Below are positions 1 through 8,759 of a stretch of 15,836 nucleotides of DNA, piece after piece. Origin of the DNA: CALCMJ01 sp964475415. Its GTDB lineage: Bacteria > Bacteroidota > Bacteroidia > Chitinophagales > Saprospiraceae. The DNA is taken from contig CAYYWZ010000083.1 in the NCBI GenBank assembly GCA_964475415.1, forward strand, positions 1 through 15,836, written 5' to 3'. The notes beneath the pieces are model-generated. The model was not told where the DNA came from. It did not search any database and saw nothing but the letters and a program-made list of their open reading frames with translations. Position 1 is the first letter of the stretch, and each line of letters begins with the position of its first letter. Both the position numbers and the translations under genes were made by a program.

Positions 1-4
1 GTTG

Positions 5-75
5 AGGTCGCGGACGGACTCGAACCGCCGTACGAGGTTTTGCAGACCTCTGCCTAGCCACTCGGCCACGCGACC
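5..75 (-). tRNA. tRNA-Cys (anticodon GCA)
   Basis: On the minus strand this folds as a complete cloverleaf. The acceptor stem GGTCGCG pairs with CGCGACC. A three-pair D stem (GCC/GGC) follows, then the anticodon stem GAGGT/ACCTC around the seven-base loop CTGCAAA, and a T arm with TTCGAGT. The anticodon GCA lies at plus-strand 41-43 and reads cysteine codons. The discriminator base is U, the known identity element for tRNA-Cys. The 3' CCA is not encoded: the next bases read CAAC. The gene is 71 nt, a usual length for tRNA-Cys, and has a separate promoter-like site just upstream. Confidence 0.97.
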
Positions 76-90
76 CTTCTAAAAGGATTG

Positions 91-122
91 CAAATATATA
101 TATTTTTCCTACTTATCTGCAA
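91..122 (-). promoter_or_regulatory. Bacteroidota-type promoter for tRNA-Cys
   Basis: The minus strand reads TTG (plus 120-122), 21 bases, then TATATTTG (plus 91-98). This fits the known Flavobacterium/Bacteroidota pattern TTG-N(17-23)-TAnnTTTG exactly. A start a few bases downstream would leave a leader of about 10 nt before the tRNA 5' end at 75. The site lies in the divergent gap shared with the galactokinase gene, for which I saw no equally good plus-strand match. Confidence 0.7.
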
Positions 123-164
123 TAGCTTTCATCAGTTTTAGTAATTTTCTTATATCTTTTTACA

Positions 165-1268
165 ATGTATGAAGCAAATAGTATCAGAATTCCATGTAGA
201 GTAAATATTATAGGAGAACATATCGATTATAATGGTGGCCATGTTCTCCCCTTTGCTGGCAATCTTTATATGAAATTCGATTGGCAAGAACTTACTGAAA
301 AACATATCATTATAAGATCTGAAAATCTTAATGAAGAGCACAATATAAAATTAAGCAGTAGCTATAACATTAATGGTGGATGGATAGGTTATTTAGAAAA
401 TACATATCGAACATTCAAAAATTACTTCCCAGATATTAAAGAAAAGGGTATACAAATTAATATCAATAGTTCCATTCCTATCGGAGCAGGTCTATCGAGC
501 TCTTCTGCGATGATAGCAGGATTTCTCAAGGTACTAGATATTGTTCATGATGTAAAAATATCTTCTGAATTGTCTATCAAAATATCTAGCGAAGTAGAAT
601 ATGGCCAAGGTGTAAAGGGAGGACTTATGGATCAATACACTATTACCAATGGTCTAGAGGATCACGCCTTATTACTTAACTGCCAATCTATGCAAGACGA
701 AAAAATAAGACTGGATCTAGGAGAATGGTCTTTTGTACTAATAAATAGTATGACACCTCATCGACTTGCCAATAGCGAGTATAACAATAGAAGAAAAACC
801 TGCGAAAATGCACTATCTAAAATAATGAATATAGAGGAGATCAAATCCTTATGTGATCTGAGACCAAAACATCTCCATAATATAAAATCTGCATTAACTA
901 AAGATGAATTTCTGAAGACTACATTTGCTGTAGAAGAGAATCAACGGACCTTGCAAGTTGCTGAGCTATTGAAGTTAGGGAAGATATCAGCTATAGGTCC
1001 ACTTCTTACAAAATCCCACCTAGGGCTTTCTAAACAATATCAAGTAAGTACAGAATTTATCGATCAGTTAGTAGAAAGGACCATAGGCTATCCATATGTA
1101 GCCGGAAGCAGAATGATGGGAGGAGGATTTGGAGGATGCATAATTAACTTAGTGGAAAGTGATCAGATAGATAATTTTCGAAATAGTATATTAGCCTCCG
1201 TAAATAAAAACTATCAAAGAAAGGTGGAGGTTTATAAGATGAATTCTGTAAATGGTACATATGCGTAA
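165..1268 (+). CDS. galK: galactokinase (GHMP kinase family), short N-terminus
   Basis: Predicted cytosolic enzyme phosphorylating galactose to galactose-1-phosphate with ATP, the first Leloir step. All family landmarks are visible: the galactokinase signature CRVNIIGEHIDYNGG (residues 11-25, with Arg12, Glu18, His19, Asp21), the ATP-binding GHMP motif IPIGAGLSSSSAM (104-116), GLMDQ with the expected catalytic Asp156, the sugar-side motif NSEYNNRR, and the C-terminal motif GSRMMGGGFGG. At 367 residues it is somewhat short. The signature begins about 10 residues from the start, where most galactokinases have 20 or more residues before it, and the usual PGRVN and GEHTDY are PCRVN and GEHIDY. 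No upstream in-frame ATG exists before a stop at 123-125. No galT, galE or mutarotase is in the window. Another sugar-1-kinase of the same family is possible. The 3' end overlaps the next gene. Confidence 0.83.
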   Translation: MYEANSIRIPCRVNIIGEHIDYNGGHVLPFAGNLYMKFDWQELTEKHIIIRSENLNEEHNIKLSSSYNINGGWIGYLENTYRTFKNYFPDIKEKGIQININSSIPIGAGLSSSSAMIAGFLKVLDIVHDVKISSELSIKISSEVEYGQGVKGGLMDQYTITNGLEDHALLLNCQSMQDEKIRLDLGEWSFVLINSMTPHRLANSEYNNRRKTCENALSKIMNIEEIKSLCDLRPKHLHNIKSALTKDEFLKTTFAVEENQRTLQVAELLKLGKISAIGPLLTKSHLGLSKQYQVSTEFIDQLVERTIGYPYVAGSRMMGGGFGGCIINLVESDQIDNFRNSILASVNKNYQRKVEVYKMNSVNGTYA

Positions 1269-2568
1269 TGCTATAATAAAATATTTGTGTTCTCTTGTCA
1301 TAATGAATATTCTCGTCTCTGCCTATGCTGTATGTCAAGAAGACATCTCAAGTAAACTCCTCAAAATAGATCCAACAATAAGCATTCAAAAATTAGTGGC
1401 TGCAAACCACTTTTCCGAAGAATTGATCATCATGATAGATCAGCCATTAGATCACAATGATCCGAGTAAAGGAAGTTTCAAACAAAGAATATTCTTCGCG
1501 CATTATGATGTAAATGCTCCAATGCTGCTCGTAACTGAAGGATATGCTGCCTATCCACAATACTATGAACTATGTGATCTACTTATATCTAATCAGCTCA
1601 TAGTTGAGAACCGTTTTTTCGGTGAGTCCAAACCTGAAAATTATGACTTCACCTTTCTTACCAATGATCAAATTGCAGCTGACTACCATAGAATTAGAAA
1701 ACTATTTGGTAAGATCTACAAGAAGGAATGGATTTGTACTGGCATTAGTAAGGGAGGCACAAATAGTCTTATATATAAAAGTAAATATCCTAAAGATGTA
1801 GATGTAGTCCTTACCTATGTTGCGCCATTAGCCAATGCAACAGAAGACAAAAGATGTGAAAGTTATATCAAAGCGCTGGGAGAAGAATCCTGCGGAAAAG
1901 AAATAAGAAGTTTCCAACTAGCTGCGTTAAAGGAAAAAGAAAAACTAATTAAAAAACTAGAATCTTATGCAATAGAAAATAGTTATGCATACTCTACAAT
2001 AGATATTCCTAAAGCAGTGGAATACTGCATATTAGAATTTCCTTTTTTATTTTGGCAGGATGGACATCAGTGTAACCGAATCCCAAATAATGCTGATAAC
2101 GTAAATAATATTTTTGATTTCTTAGATGAAATCGTTGGCTTTGATTATTATGCAGATGAAACTATAGAATATTTTAGACCTTCTTTCTATCAGTTCATGA
2201 TAGAAAATGGGTATTACGGTTTTGACACCATTGGAATTGGTCATCATATAGAGTACGTTTCAGATTTATCTCACAAAGCTTTTGGGCCATTAGATCTTAA
2301 TCCTTTATTTAATGCTGATTATCTTAAGTATGTACGTGTATTCCTATATCATTATGGAGAAAAAATTATCTACATACATGGCAAACTAGATCCATGGTCT
2401 GCTTGTAAGCTTATTCCACCCAAAGAAAGAGATGCCCTATTAGTTATCCAAGAAGACGGAGATCATTCTACTAGAATATCTACTTTGGAGAATGCACAGA
2501 AAAAGCTAGTTTACAGCTATCTAGAACGCTGGCTAAATAGAAAAATAGATGATCCATTAATAAACTAG
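1252..2568 (+). CDS. secreted S37/S28-type serine peptidase (tripeptidyl aminopeptidase-like)
   Basis: Predicted exported alpha/beta-hydrolase-fold peptidase, probably releasing short peptides from protein N-termini. The N-terminus has a hydrophobic signal segment ending near AYAVCQ (about residue 30). The block QPLDHNDPSKGSFKQR and the stretch MLLVTEGYAAYPQYYE are typical of the PS-10/S37 group. The nucleophile elbow is GISKGG with Ser166, the acid is likely Asp380 in HGKLDPWSA, and the base is likely His405 in DGDHSTR, so a full Ser-Asp-His triad can be proposed. The first ATG (1252) overlaps the galactokinase end by 17 nt. A second ATG at 1261 overlaps by 8 nt and gives a more usual signal peptide (MRNAIIKY...). 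An AGGTGGAGG stretch lies at about 1222-1230. Substrate is unknown, and S28 versus S37 cannot be settled by eye. Confidence 0.78.
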   Translation: MVHMRNAIIKYLCSLVIMNILVSAYAVCQEDISSKLLKIDPTISIQKLVAANHFSEELIIMIDQPLDHNDPSKGSFKQRIFFAHYDVNAPMLLVTEGYAAYPQYYELCDLLISNQLIVENRFFGESKPENYDFTFLTNDQIAADYHRIRKLFGKIYKKEWICTGISKGGTNSLIYKSKYPKDVDVVLTYVAPLANATEDKRCESYIKALGEESCGKEIRSFQLAALKEKEKLIKKLESYAIENSYAYSTIDIPKAVEYCILEFPFLFWQDGHQCNRIPNNADNVNNIFDFLDEIVGFDYYADETIEYFRPSFYQFMIENGYYGFDTIGIGHHIEYVSDLSHKAFGPLDLNPLFNADYLKYVRVFLYHYGEKIIYIHGKLDPWSACKLIPPKERDALLVIQEDGDHSTRISTLENAQKKLVYSYLERWLNRKIDDPLIN

Positions 2569-2601
2569 GGTAAACCCTGATATACACTTAGTTGGTTCCC
2601 C

Positions 2602-2634
2602 TTGCTCTAATTCGGTATTTTTGACATATATTTG
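2602..2634 (+). promoter_or_regulatory. candidate promoter for the PKD protein
   Basis: TTG (2602-2604), 22 bases, then TATATTTG (2627-2634) matches the Bacteroidota promoter pattern TTG-N(17-23)-TAnnTTTG. The same TATATTTG octamer serves the tRNA-Cys promoter in this window. A short TTG is easy to find in AT-rich DNA, so the -7 octamer carries most of the weight. Confidence 0.5.
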
Positions 2635-2676
2635 TTTAATCTAATACCCTAGACGATGACCAAAAAACCTTTTTTT

Positions 2677-2696
2677 GAACTGGTATACACCAGTTC
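2677..2696. repeat. 20-bp dyad, possible operator or leader hairpin
   Basis: GAACTGGT and ACCAGTTC form perfect 8-bp arms around ATAC. The dyad lies about 40 nt downstream of the promoter-like octamer and 145 nt before the PKD gene, directly after a run of seven T. There is no T run after it on the plus strand, so it is not a normal plus-strand terminator. It could be a repressor site or a hairpin in the mRNA leader. Confidence 0.55.
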
Positions 2697-2841
2697 CACA
2701 CTATTGACATATAATATTCTAAAGAACATTTACCCCTTTATTTTAATACCCGCTAGACATATTTAGAAGTACTTATCTATTACATAAGTAGACACATCCC
2801 TTATAGTATTTTCTCATTAGCAAGAGATTAAAATAATAGAA

Positions 2842-5800
2842 ATGCAAAAATTCTATACGGTACTATTATTATTAAGTTTTATCCAGCTAGGATCAGCACA
2901 AATAACTGCTGATTTTACGGTAAATGAAACAGAAGGTTGCGAGGTATTACAAGCCTCATTTCTGGACCAGTCCATTTCTACTGCTGGCAATATTGTGGAT
3001 TGGCAATGGACATTGGGTAATGCTAGTTCTAGCTTGCAAAATCCTGGTGCATTATTTAATACAGTAGGTTCTTTTGACATATGCCTTACTGTTGAAGATA
3101 ATCTAGGAAACTCCGAAACCTTATGCAAGGAAAACTTTGTTCATGTTTATGCAAATCCAATAGCAGATTTTACTTTCCCTACAGACGAACTGTGTTCACC
3201 AGCTGATATTAATTTTAATGATCTATCCACCACGCCAAATGGAAGCATTACCAATTGGACATGGGATGTGGGAGGTACAAGTAATATCATACAGACAAGT
3301 GATCCTAACCAAATCATCAATACTACCTATGGAAGTGGTGGCAATTATTCTCTGAGTCTATTTATCACTGATGAAAAAGGTTGTACAAATATCGTAACTA
3401 AAAATGATGCTATAACTGTCAGACAATCCCCTACAATAGACTTCAGCTATCAGTCTGAAAGTGATTGCGCACTACCTTTTATAGTTTCTTTTAGCAATAA
3501 TAATATAGAAAACAATACTAGTTACTTGTGGGATTTTGGCAATGGTGACACCTTCGAAGGGCCAACACCTCCTAACATGACTTATACCACAGATGGTACT
3601 TATTCTGTCAAACTAACTGCAAGCAATAATGGATGTGTTGCAGAAACTACTAGCAATATACTAGTGAATACAGATCCTGATTTTAATTTTACCATAGCGC
3701 CAAATCAACCTTGTATCGGTAATCGTGTACGTATACTTAATGATAATAATTCAGCTTACGATAGCATAGTATGGGAGATAGAAAGTCTAGGTAATCTAGT
3801 TACAACAGATAATCTAGAATTCTTTTTTAATGCCCCTGGTTGTTATGATATATCTGGAACGATCTATGTAGGTTCATGCACCTACGATTATACATTTCCT
3901 AATTGTATAACAGTTATAGATGAACCTATTGTAAATATTAATATAGATTCGGATAACTTTTGTTCCATTCCAGCAGACTTGGATTTTAGTTCTAGTTTAG
4001 CTCAAGATGCTAATGTAAGATGGAGAATATTTTATGAAGATGAAACTATAGAAGTCGACGAAAACGAAGGTTCCTTTACAGCAGAAGAATTTGGTGATTA
4101 TACTTTTAGATTAATATATGTATTAAACGACTGTATCTTTAGCTATGAGAGAACAATAACGATCGCACCTTATGAAGTACTACTTCCAGAAGTTGGACCC
4201 TCAGGTTGTATTCCTCTAGATGTTTCTTTATCAGATAGTATCGTTTCCGCATATAATACAGTGTCCTGGGAATGGACGGTTGGCCCTAGTCTAAACATAA
4301 GCAGTAATGATCCTAATCCTAGTTTCACAGTTACAGAGACGGGACAATATAACGTACAGCTAATTGCACAAAACGCATTAGGCTGTATAGACTCTGTCAA
4401 TGTCCCTGCTTATGTGAGAGCAGGGACGCCACCGACAACTGATTTTAGTTTTACCCCAGAGATCGCTTGTGCATCTGAGATCTTCGTCTTTACAGATCTA
4501 TCTTCAGATAATGCTAATGAGTTCTGGTGGAATCCTAATGGTGGAGATGGATTCTATGGAGAAGAAATACAAGATTACATGTATCAGGATACAGGATTTT
4601 TTGACTTACAGCATGTTGCCTTACATAATGGTTGTCCAGGTGATACAGTAACTTTTGAAGATGCAGTATACATCAATGCACCTGTATCATTATTTGAGAT
4701 TAGATACGATTGTGAAAACCCTTATGATGTCAAACTGATAAACAATTCCATAGGAGCAGATACTTTTTATTGGGATGTAACAATAGATGATATTACAACA
4801 AGATATTTCCAAGATTCCTTTTTTGTGTCCCTCCAAGAGAGAGGAACTTATTACGTAGAATTATTTACTGAAAATTATACAACTGAGTGTGATTTTATAA
4901 AATCAGATTCTATCATAATTACAGATCCGATAGCCTCCTTTGCTCTAGATACTACTATGGCATGCAATGAACTAGAGACAGATATTACCGATCTATCTAC
5001 TGATGCATTTTTATATTACTACTTTACAGATGGAGCAGATATAGACAATGATACTATAGCAGAACCTATCTTACATTATGAGACACCAGGTGCTTATGAA
5101 GCCTATCTCATTATAGAAGATATACATGAGTGTAGAGACACATTTTACCATGATTCAATATATATAGATCAGGTGGTAGCTATTCCTCTAGTAGATCCTG
5201 TTGTATGTATTCCAGATTCGATCGTATTTGCTGATGGCTCTACTAGTTTATTTGGAACTATAAATCAATGGGATTGGAATCTAGGAGATGGGATTTTTAC
5301 TTCTACTAAAGACAGCACTAGCTTTTTCATAGATCAAGAAACCAACTACTTACTCGATTTTAATATCATGAATTCTTGGGGATGTACAGATACATTACTA
5401 GATGTTGAAATAACAAGTGTTAGAAGTTTTATAGACTTTGAAGCTGACTCGACTTCTTGCACGCAAGATTTTGTAAACTTTACAAACCTAAGTACAGGCA
5501 ATGATATAAGCGGTTATGTGTGGGATTTCGGAGACGGCAATTTTTCTTCAGAGAAAGATCCCCAACATAGATATGAGGCAGAAGGAAACTACACGGTTTG
5601 TCTCACTGTAGTAGAAGCTCTAGGTTGTGAAAGAACTGTATGCAAAGAACAACTAGTTTCTGTTATAAATCCTATTGCTGATTTTACTGCTGATGTCACA
5701 GAAGCAGATTGTCCTCCATTACTTGTAAATTTTACAAATAATTCTTCCTTTGCTGATAGCTATACTTGGGACTTCGGTGATAACAGTGGGCAGAGTACTC

Positions 5801-8400
5801 TAGAAAATCCATCTCATATATATAACAGTGTAGATAATTTCGATGTAATACTTATTGCCATGAGAGGAGATGCTTGTGCCGATACACTTATTATCCCTGA
5901 ATATATTCAAATCACTGGGCCTAAGGGAAATTTCTCTATGACTTCAGACTCCTCCTGTTTGCCTCTAACGGTTACATTTATAGGAGATTCAGATAGTGAG
6001 TATGAGTATGTATGGGATTTTGGTAACGGAGAAGTGCTAAGTCCTCCTGCTAACCAAAGCACAGATACTGTTATCTACCAATACAATGAAATAGGAAGCT
6101 TTACACCCAAGCTATTTTTGAAAAATGAAACAGGATGTATAAGAACTTTTTCTGGCAATCCCATTGTAGTGAATGACATGGAATTAGACATGGAATATCC
6201 TAAAGATCCTTTTTGTGGTGTTCCACAACAGATAACTCTTACGAACCTTAGTACTTCTTCTGATCCTACTATAGAATATACCTGGGAAGTTTCCAACCAT
6301 CTGGATACATACTATTATGAAGACGAATCACCAGTTTTTAATATTGTTAAAGCAGGAATTTTTGATATAAAGCTGAAAGGTGAACTTGAAAATTGTAAAG
6401 ATGAAATCATAGCTAGCGAAGCAATAATTGTAGGCTCACAACCTATCGCTGACTTTCTAATAAATGCTGATAAAACCTGCCAAGACCAGCTTTTAAATTT
6501 TGTCAATAACAGCTCAAATGAAGTAGGTGAGATAGTAGGATATATCTGGGATTTTGGAGATACTAATATGAGTACAGACACTCATCCCTCTCATCAATAT
6601 GCAGAAAATCTTGCTTACGAAATAAGCTTAAATGTTGAAACCGAATATGGATGCCTAAGTCAAATATCGAATCCAATAGATGTTCTGGAAGCTTCAGGAA
6701 TAGAGATTGTAGAACCTCCGGTTTTATGCGAAGGAGAAACAACAAGTCTATCAGCAAATATTATCAATAATCTGGCAGGCAATACTTTTACATGGAATGA
6801 CTCTCCATCTTTAAGTTGCACGGATTGCCTAGAACCTACTGCTGAACCAGATACTGTAGAGACTTTTGTATTTACAATAACACAAGAGAACGGCTGTGTA
6901 GTTACTGATTCCGTAGACCTTTTTTATTATACTATAGAAGGGCCAAAATTACAATTGGTAACGGATCCAATTATTTGTTCAGGTGATACCACAACGGTAA
7001 CTATTACTAATTACAACAATGATTATAGTTATACCTGGGAGGGATCTAATAACCAATATGATGAAACCTCCGAAGGAACTTCGATTATTGCGTTTCCAGA
7101 AGACAGTATTAATTTCCAGCTTAGTGTAACCAATAATCTAGGTTGTGTCGAAAATGCGGAAATAAGTATTCTTATCGACACCCTTCCAAGCCCAATACTT
7201 AATGATGACAAGATATATTGTGAAGGCAGTGAAACAAACTTAGCGGTCCTATATGGAAATGATCCTATATGGTCAGGCCCAAATCTGAGTTGTACAGATT
7301 GCCTTAGCCCTGAGATAGAGGTCAGTCTAGGAGGCACCTCTTATTTTGTAGACATCACCTCAGATGCGGGTTGTCCTTACACAGATACTATAGCAATTTT
7401 CGGCATAGCGGAAAGCGGGATCTCGGCAGGTGAAGATGCAACCATATGCTTAGGAGAAACCATTTCGCTCACTGCAGATGCGATAGGAGAAATAGTATGG
7501 AGTCCTGCTCTAGAGAATAGCGCACCTAATGAACTCATAACAAAGGTAAGTCCTGATAGCTCTATGTATTTCTATATCCAAGCTACGATAGACGAGTGTA
7601 TTATAGAAGATTCAGTTTATGTCAATGTATTGTACAAAACCGATATTAGTTCTACAAACGATACCATATGCCCTGAAGATATAGCAATCTTAGAAGTAGA
7701 AGGGAATGCCACATCTTACAGATGGGAAGGTGTTGATAATGATTTTAATGAAGATGATGTAAACAGCATAGAATTAAGTCCTAGCGCTACTAGTCAATTT
7801 CTAGTTATAGGATCCCGAGGTACATGCATATCAGATACAAGTTTTTCTGAAATTATTGTTCATGATGAAGTAGTCGCCGAACTAGAAGAAAAATATGAAG
7901 TATTTGCCAATCAGAATATACAGATCAATGTAGATTATGATAAGGATAAAAATTACGTATTCGAGTGGTTACCCTTCTCAGGTCTTAGCTGCTATGACTG
8001 TGATAGTCCATTCATCCGAGTTACAGATGATGCAGATTATCAGCTTATCATTACTGATGCAGATACAGGTTGCCAGTTAGATAAAGAAATAAGTATAAGA
8101 TATAATGAAGAGTGTACAGAGCAGGCTTTTTATTTGCCGAACATTTTCTCCCCTAACGGAGATGGGCAAAATGATTTTGCTCTAGTATTCCCTGCAGATG
8201 TGAATGAATTCATATCTCTAGCTATCTATGATCGATGGGGAAACCAAATGTTTGCTACAGAAGATCCGGAACAAGGATGGGATGGAAATTTTCAAGGACA
8301 AGAGGCTATTCCTGCAGTATATGTTATGAAGATAACGGCTATCTGCCTAACTAGTGGTCTCCCTTATGTGTTCTATGGAGACATTGTTCTTGCTAGATAG
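2842..8400 (+). CDS. giant secreted PKD-repeat protein with T9SS type B C-terminal domain
   Basis: An 1852-residue secreted or surface protein, probably adhesive or structural. It starts with a clear signal peptide (MQKFYTVLLLLSFIQLGSAQ). A long chain of PKD/Ig-like beta domains follows. The PKD hallmark (aromatic-x-W-[DE]-[FVL]-G) shows at Trp54, 139, 230, about 476, 810, 894, 976, 1058, 1148 and 1236; the copies at 894, 976 and 1236 are closest to the consensus, with WDFGD and a downstream P-x-H-x-Y. Many domains carry a Cys pair that could form disulfides outside the cell. From about 1300 the domains change to an Ig-like type with LSCTDC/LSCYDC motifs (1324, 1482, 1715). The last 90 residues (from about 1763) are the CHU_C / gliding-motility-associated domain: YLPNIFSPNGDGQNDF, then IYDRWGNQMF and GWDGNFQG, ending YGDIVLAR. 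This is known as a type B type-IX-secretion signal. No enzyme domain is seen. A hairpin terminator follows. Confidence 0.92.
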   Translation: MQKFYTVLLLLSFIQLGSAQITADFTVNETEGCEVLQASFLDQSISTAGNIVDWQWTLGNASSSLQNPGALFNTVGSFDICLTVEDNLGNSETLCKENFVHVYANPIADFTFPTDELCSPADINFNDLSTTPNGSITNWTWDVGGTSNIIQTSDPNQIINTTYGSGGNYSLSLFITDEKGCTNIVTKNDAITVRQSPTIDFSYQSESDCALPFIVSFSNNNIENNTSYLWDFGNGDTFEGPTPPNMTYTTDGTYSVKLTASNNGCVAETTSNILVNTDPDFNFTIAPNQPCIGNRVRILNDNNSAYDSIVWEIESLGNLVTTDNLEFFFNAPGCYDISGTIYVGSCTYDYTFPNCITVIDEPIVNINIDSDNFCSIPADLDFSSSLAQDANVRWRIFYEDETIEVDENEGSFTAEEFGDYTFRLIYVLNDCIFSYERTITIAPYEVLLPEVGPSGCIPLDVSLSDSIVSAYNTVSWEWTVGPSLNISSNDPNPSFTVTETGQYNVQLIAQNALGCIDSVNVPAYVRAGTPPTTDFSFTPEIACASEIFVFTDLSSDNANEFWWNPNGGDGFYGEEIQDYMYQDTGFFDLQHVALHNGCPGDTVTFEDAVYINAPVSLFEIRYDCENPYDVKLINNSIGADTFYWDVTIDDITTRYFQDSFFVSLQERGTYYVELFTENYTTECDFIKSDSIIITDPIASFALDTTMACNELETDITDLSTDAFLYYYFTDGADIDNDTIAEPILHYETPGAYEAYLIIEDIHECRDTFYHDSIYIDQVVAIPLVDPVVCIPDSIVFADGSTSLFGTINQWDWNLGDGIFTSTKDSTSFFIDQETNYLLDFNIMNSWGCTDTLLDVEITSVRSFIDFEADSTSCTQDFVNFTNLSTGNDISGYVWDFGDGNFSSEKDPQHRYEAEGNYTVCLTVVEALGCERTVCKEQLVSVINPIADFTADVTEADCPPLLVNFTNNSSFADSYTWDFGDNSGQSTLENPSHIYNSVDNFDVILIAMRGDACADTLIIPEYIQITGPKGNFSMTSDSSCLPLTVTFIGDSDSEYEYVWDFGNGEVLSPPANQSTDTVIYQYNEIGSFTPKLFLKNETGCIRTFSGNPIVVNDMELDMEYPKDPFCGVPQQITLTNLSTSSDPTIEYTWEVSNHLDTYYYEDESPVFNIVKAGIFDIKLKGELENCKDEIIASEAIIVGSQPIADFLINADKTCQDQLLNFVNNSSNEVGEIVGYIWDFGDTNMSTDTHPSHQYAENLAYEISLNVETEYGCLSQISNPIDVLEASGIEIVEPPVLCEGETTSLSANIINNLAGNTFTWNDSPSLSCTDCLEPTAEPDTVETFVFTITQENGCVVTDSVDLFYYTIEGPKLQLVTDPIICSGDTTTVTITNYNNDYSYTWEGSNNQYDETSEGTSIIAFPEDSINFQLSVTNNLGCVENAEISILIDTLPSPILNDDKIYCEGSETNLAVLYGNDPIWSGPNLSCTDCLSPEIEVSLGGTSYFVDITSDAGCPYTDTIAIFGIAESGISAGEDATICLGETISLTADAIGEIVWSPALENSAPNELITKVSPDSSMYFYIQATIDECIIEDSVYVNVLYKTDISSTNDTICPEDIAILEVEGNATSYRWEGVDNDFNEDDVNSIELSPSATSQFLVIGSRGTCISDTSFSEIIVHDEVVAELEEKYEVFANQNIQINVDYDKDKNYVFEWLPFSGLSCYDCDSPFIRVTDDADYQLIITDADTGCQLDKEISIRYNEECTEQAFYLPNIFSPNGDGQNDFALVFPADVNEFISLAIYDRWGNQMFATEDPEQGWDGNFQGQEAIPAVYVMKITAICLTSGLPYVFYGDIVLAR

Positions 8401-8480
8401 TTTGTAAAAATTAAATAGTCCTGTTTTCCAAACAAACCAAGTGTTTTACTAGCACACTAAAATAAATTTAATGTAGTCCG

Positions 8481-8509
8481 TAGTCCGCTAGCTATGGACT
8501 ATTTTTATT
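8481..8509 (+). terminator. intrinsic terminator after the PKD gene
   Basis: TAGTCC (8481-8486) pairs with GGACTA (8496-8501) around a nine-base loop, and TTTTTATT follows directly. The hairpin lies about 80 nt past the PKD stop codon. The left arm is part of a tandem duplication TAGTCCGTAGTCCG (8474-8487), so either copy could pair with the right arm. Confidence 0.6.
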
Positions 8510-8715
8510 CTATCCAAGTTCGTACTTCCATCAAATAACTTATACTCATTTATTTGAGCAAAACAAATATTGATTTGCCGTCGAGGAATTACAAATTTCA
8601 TTACGTATTTATTGGTGCTATAATATCATAGATGAAAGTAGTAGATAACAAGTACTTGGATAAGCTATCCTATTAAATAAAAATCAGCTATGATATAATA
8701 TCTATAACTAATTTA

Positions 8716-8730
8716 TCGTTTATATAACGA
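8716..8730. promoter_or_regulatory. candidate operator dyad upstream of BlaI-family gene
   Basis: TCGTT and AACGA are perfect 5-bp arms around TATAT, 29 nt before the repressor start codon. BlaI/MecI repressors are known to bind short AT-rich dyads at their own promoters. This sequence does not match the staphylococcal TACA/TGTA operator, so the assignment rests on position and symmetry alone. Other dyads at 8658-8670 and 8619-8700 are rival candidates. Confidence 0.35.
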
Positions 8731-8759
8731 ATATTTAATTATATACCTATATTAGCCTT

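Larger units (their letters stand above)
2569..2841 (+). other. leader region of the giant PKD protein
   Basis: No convincing gene is seen in these 273 nt. The region holds a small AGGGT/ACCCT inverted repeat at the preceding stop codon (2567-2578), a promoter-like site (2602-2634), a T tract followed by a perfect 8-bp-arm dyad (2677-2696), and a second copy of TTGACATAT (2621 and 2704). If the promoter is real, the transcript has a leader of about 200 nt before the ATG at 2842. Confidence 0.5.
8401..8759. other. intergenic region with terminator and several dyads
   Basis: No gene is supported in these 359 nt. The left part holds a weak AGTGT/ACACT hairpin (8440-8458), a tandem TAGTCCG repeat (8474-8487) and a terminator-like hairpin (8481-8509). 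The right part, upstream of the BlaI-type repressor gene, holds a 13-bp inverted repeat with one mismatch (8619-8631 and 8688-8700), the dyad GGATA-AGC-TATCC (8658-8670) and the dyad TCGTT-TATAT-AACGA (8716-8730). I found no clean TAnnTTTG box for the downstream genes. Confidence 0.5.

Noticed and set aside
2704..2715. TTGACA next to TATAAT
   Set aside because: The two hexamers are adjacent with no 17-bp spacer, so they cannot act as a sigma-70 -35/-10 pair; Bacteroidota also use a different promoter pattern.
7029..7337. 102-codon minus-strand open frame
   Set aside because: It lies wholly inside the PKD protein gene, has no recognisable domain, and is explained by the codon use of the sense strand.
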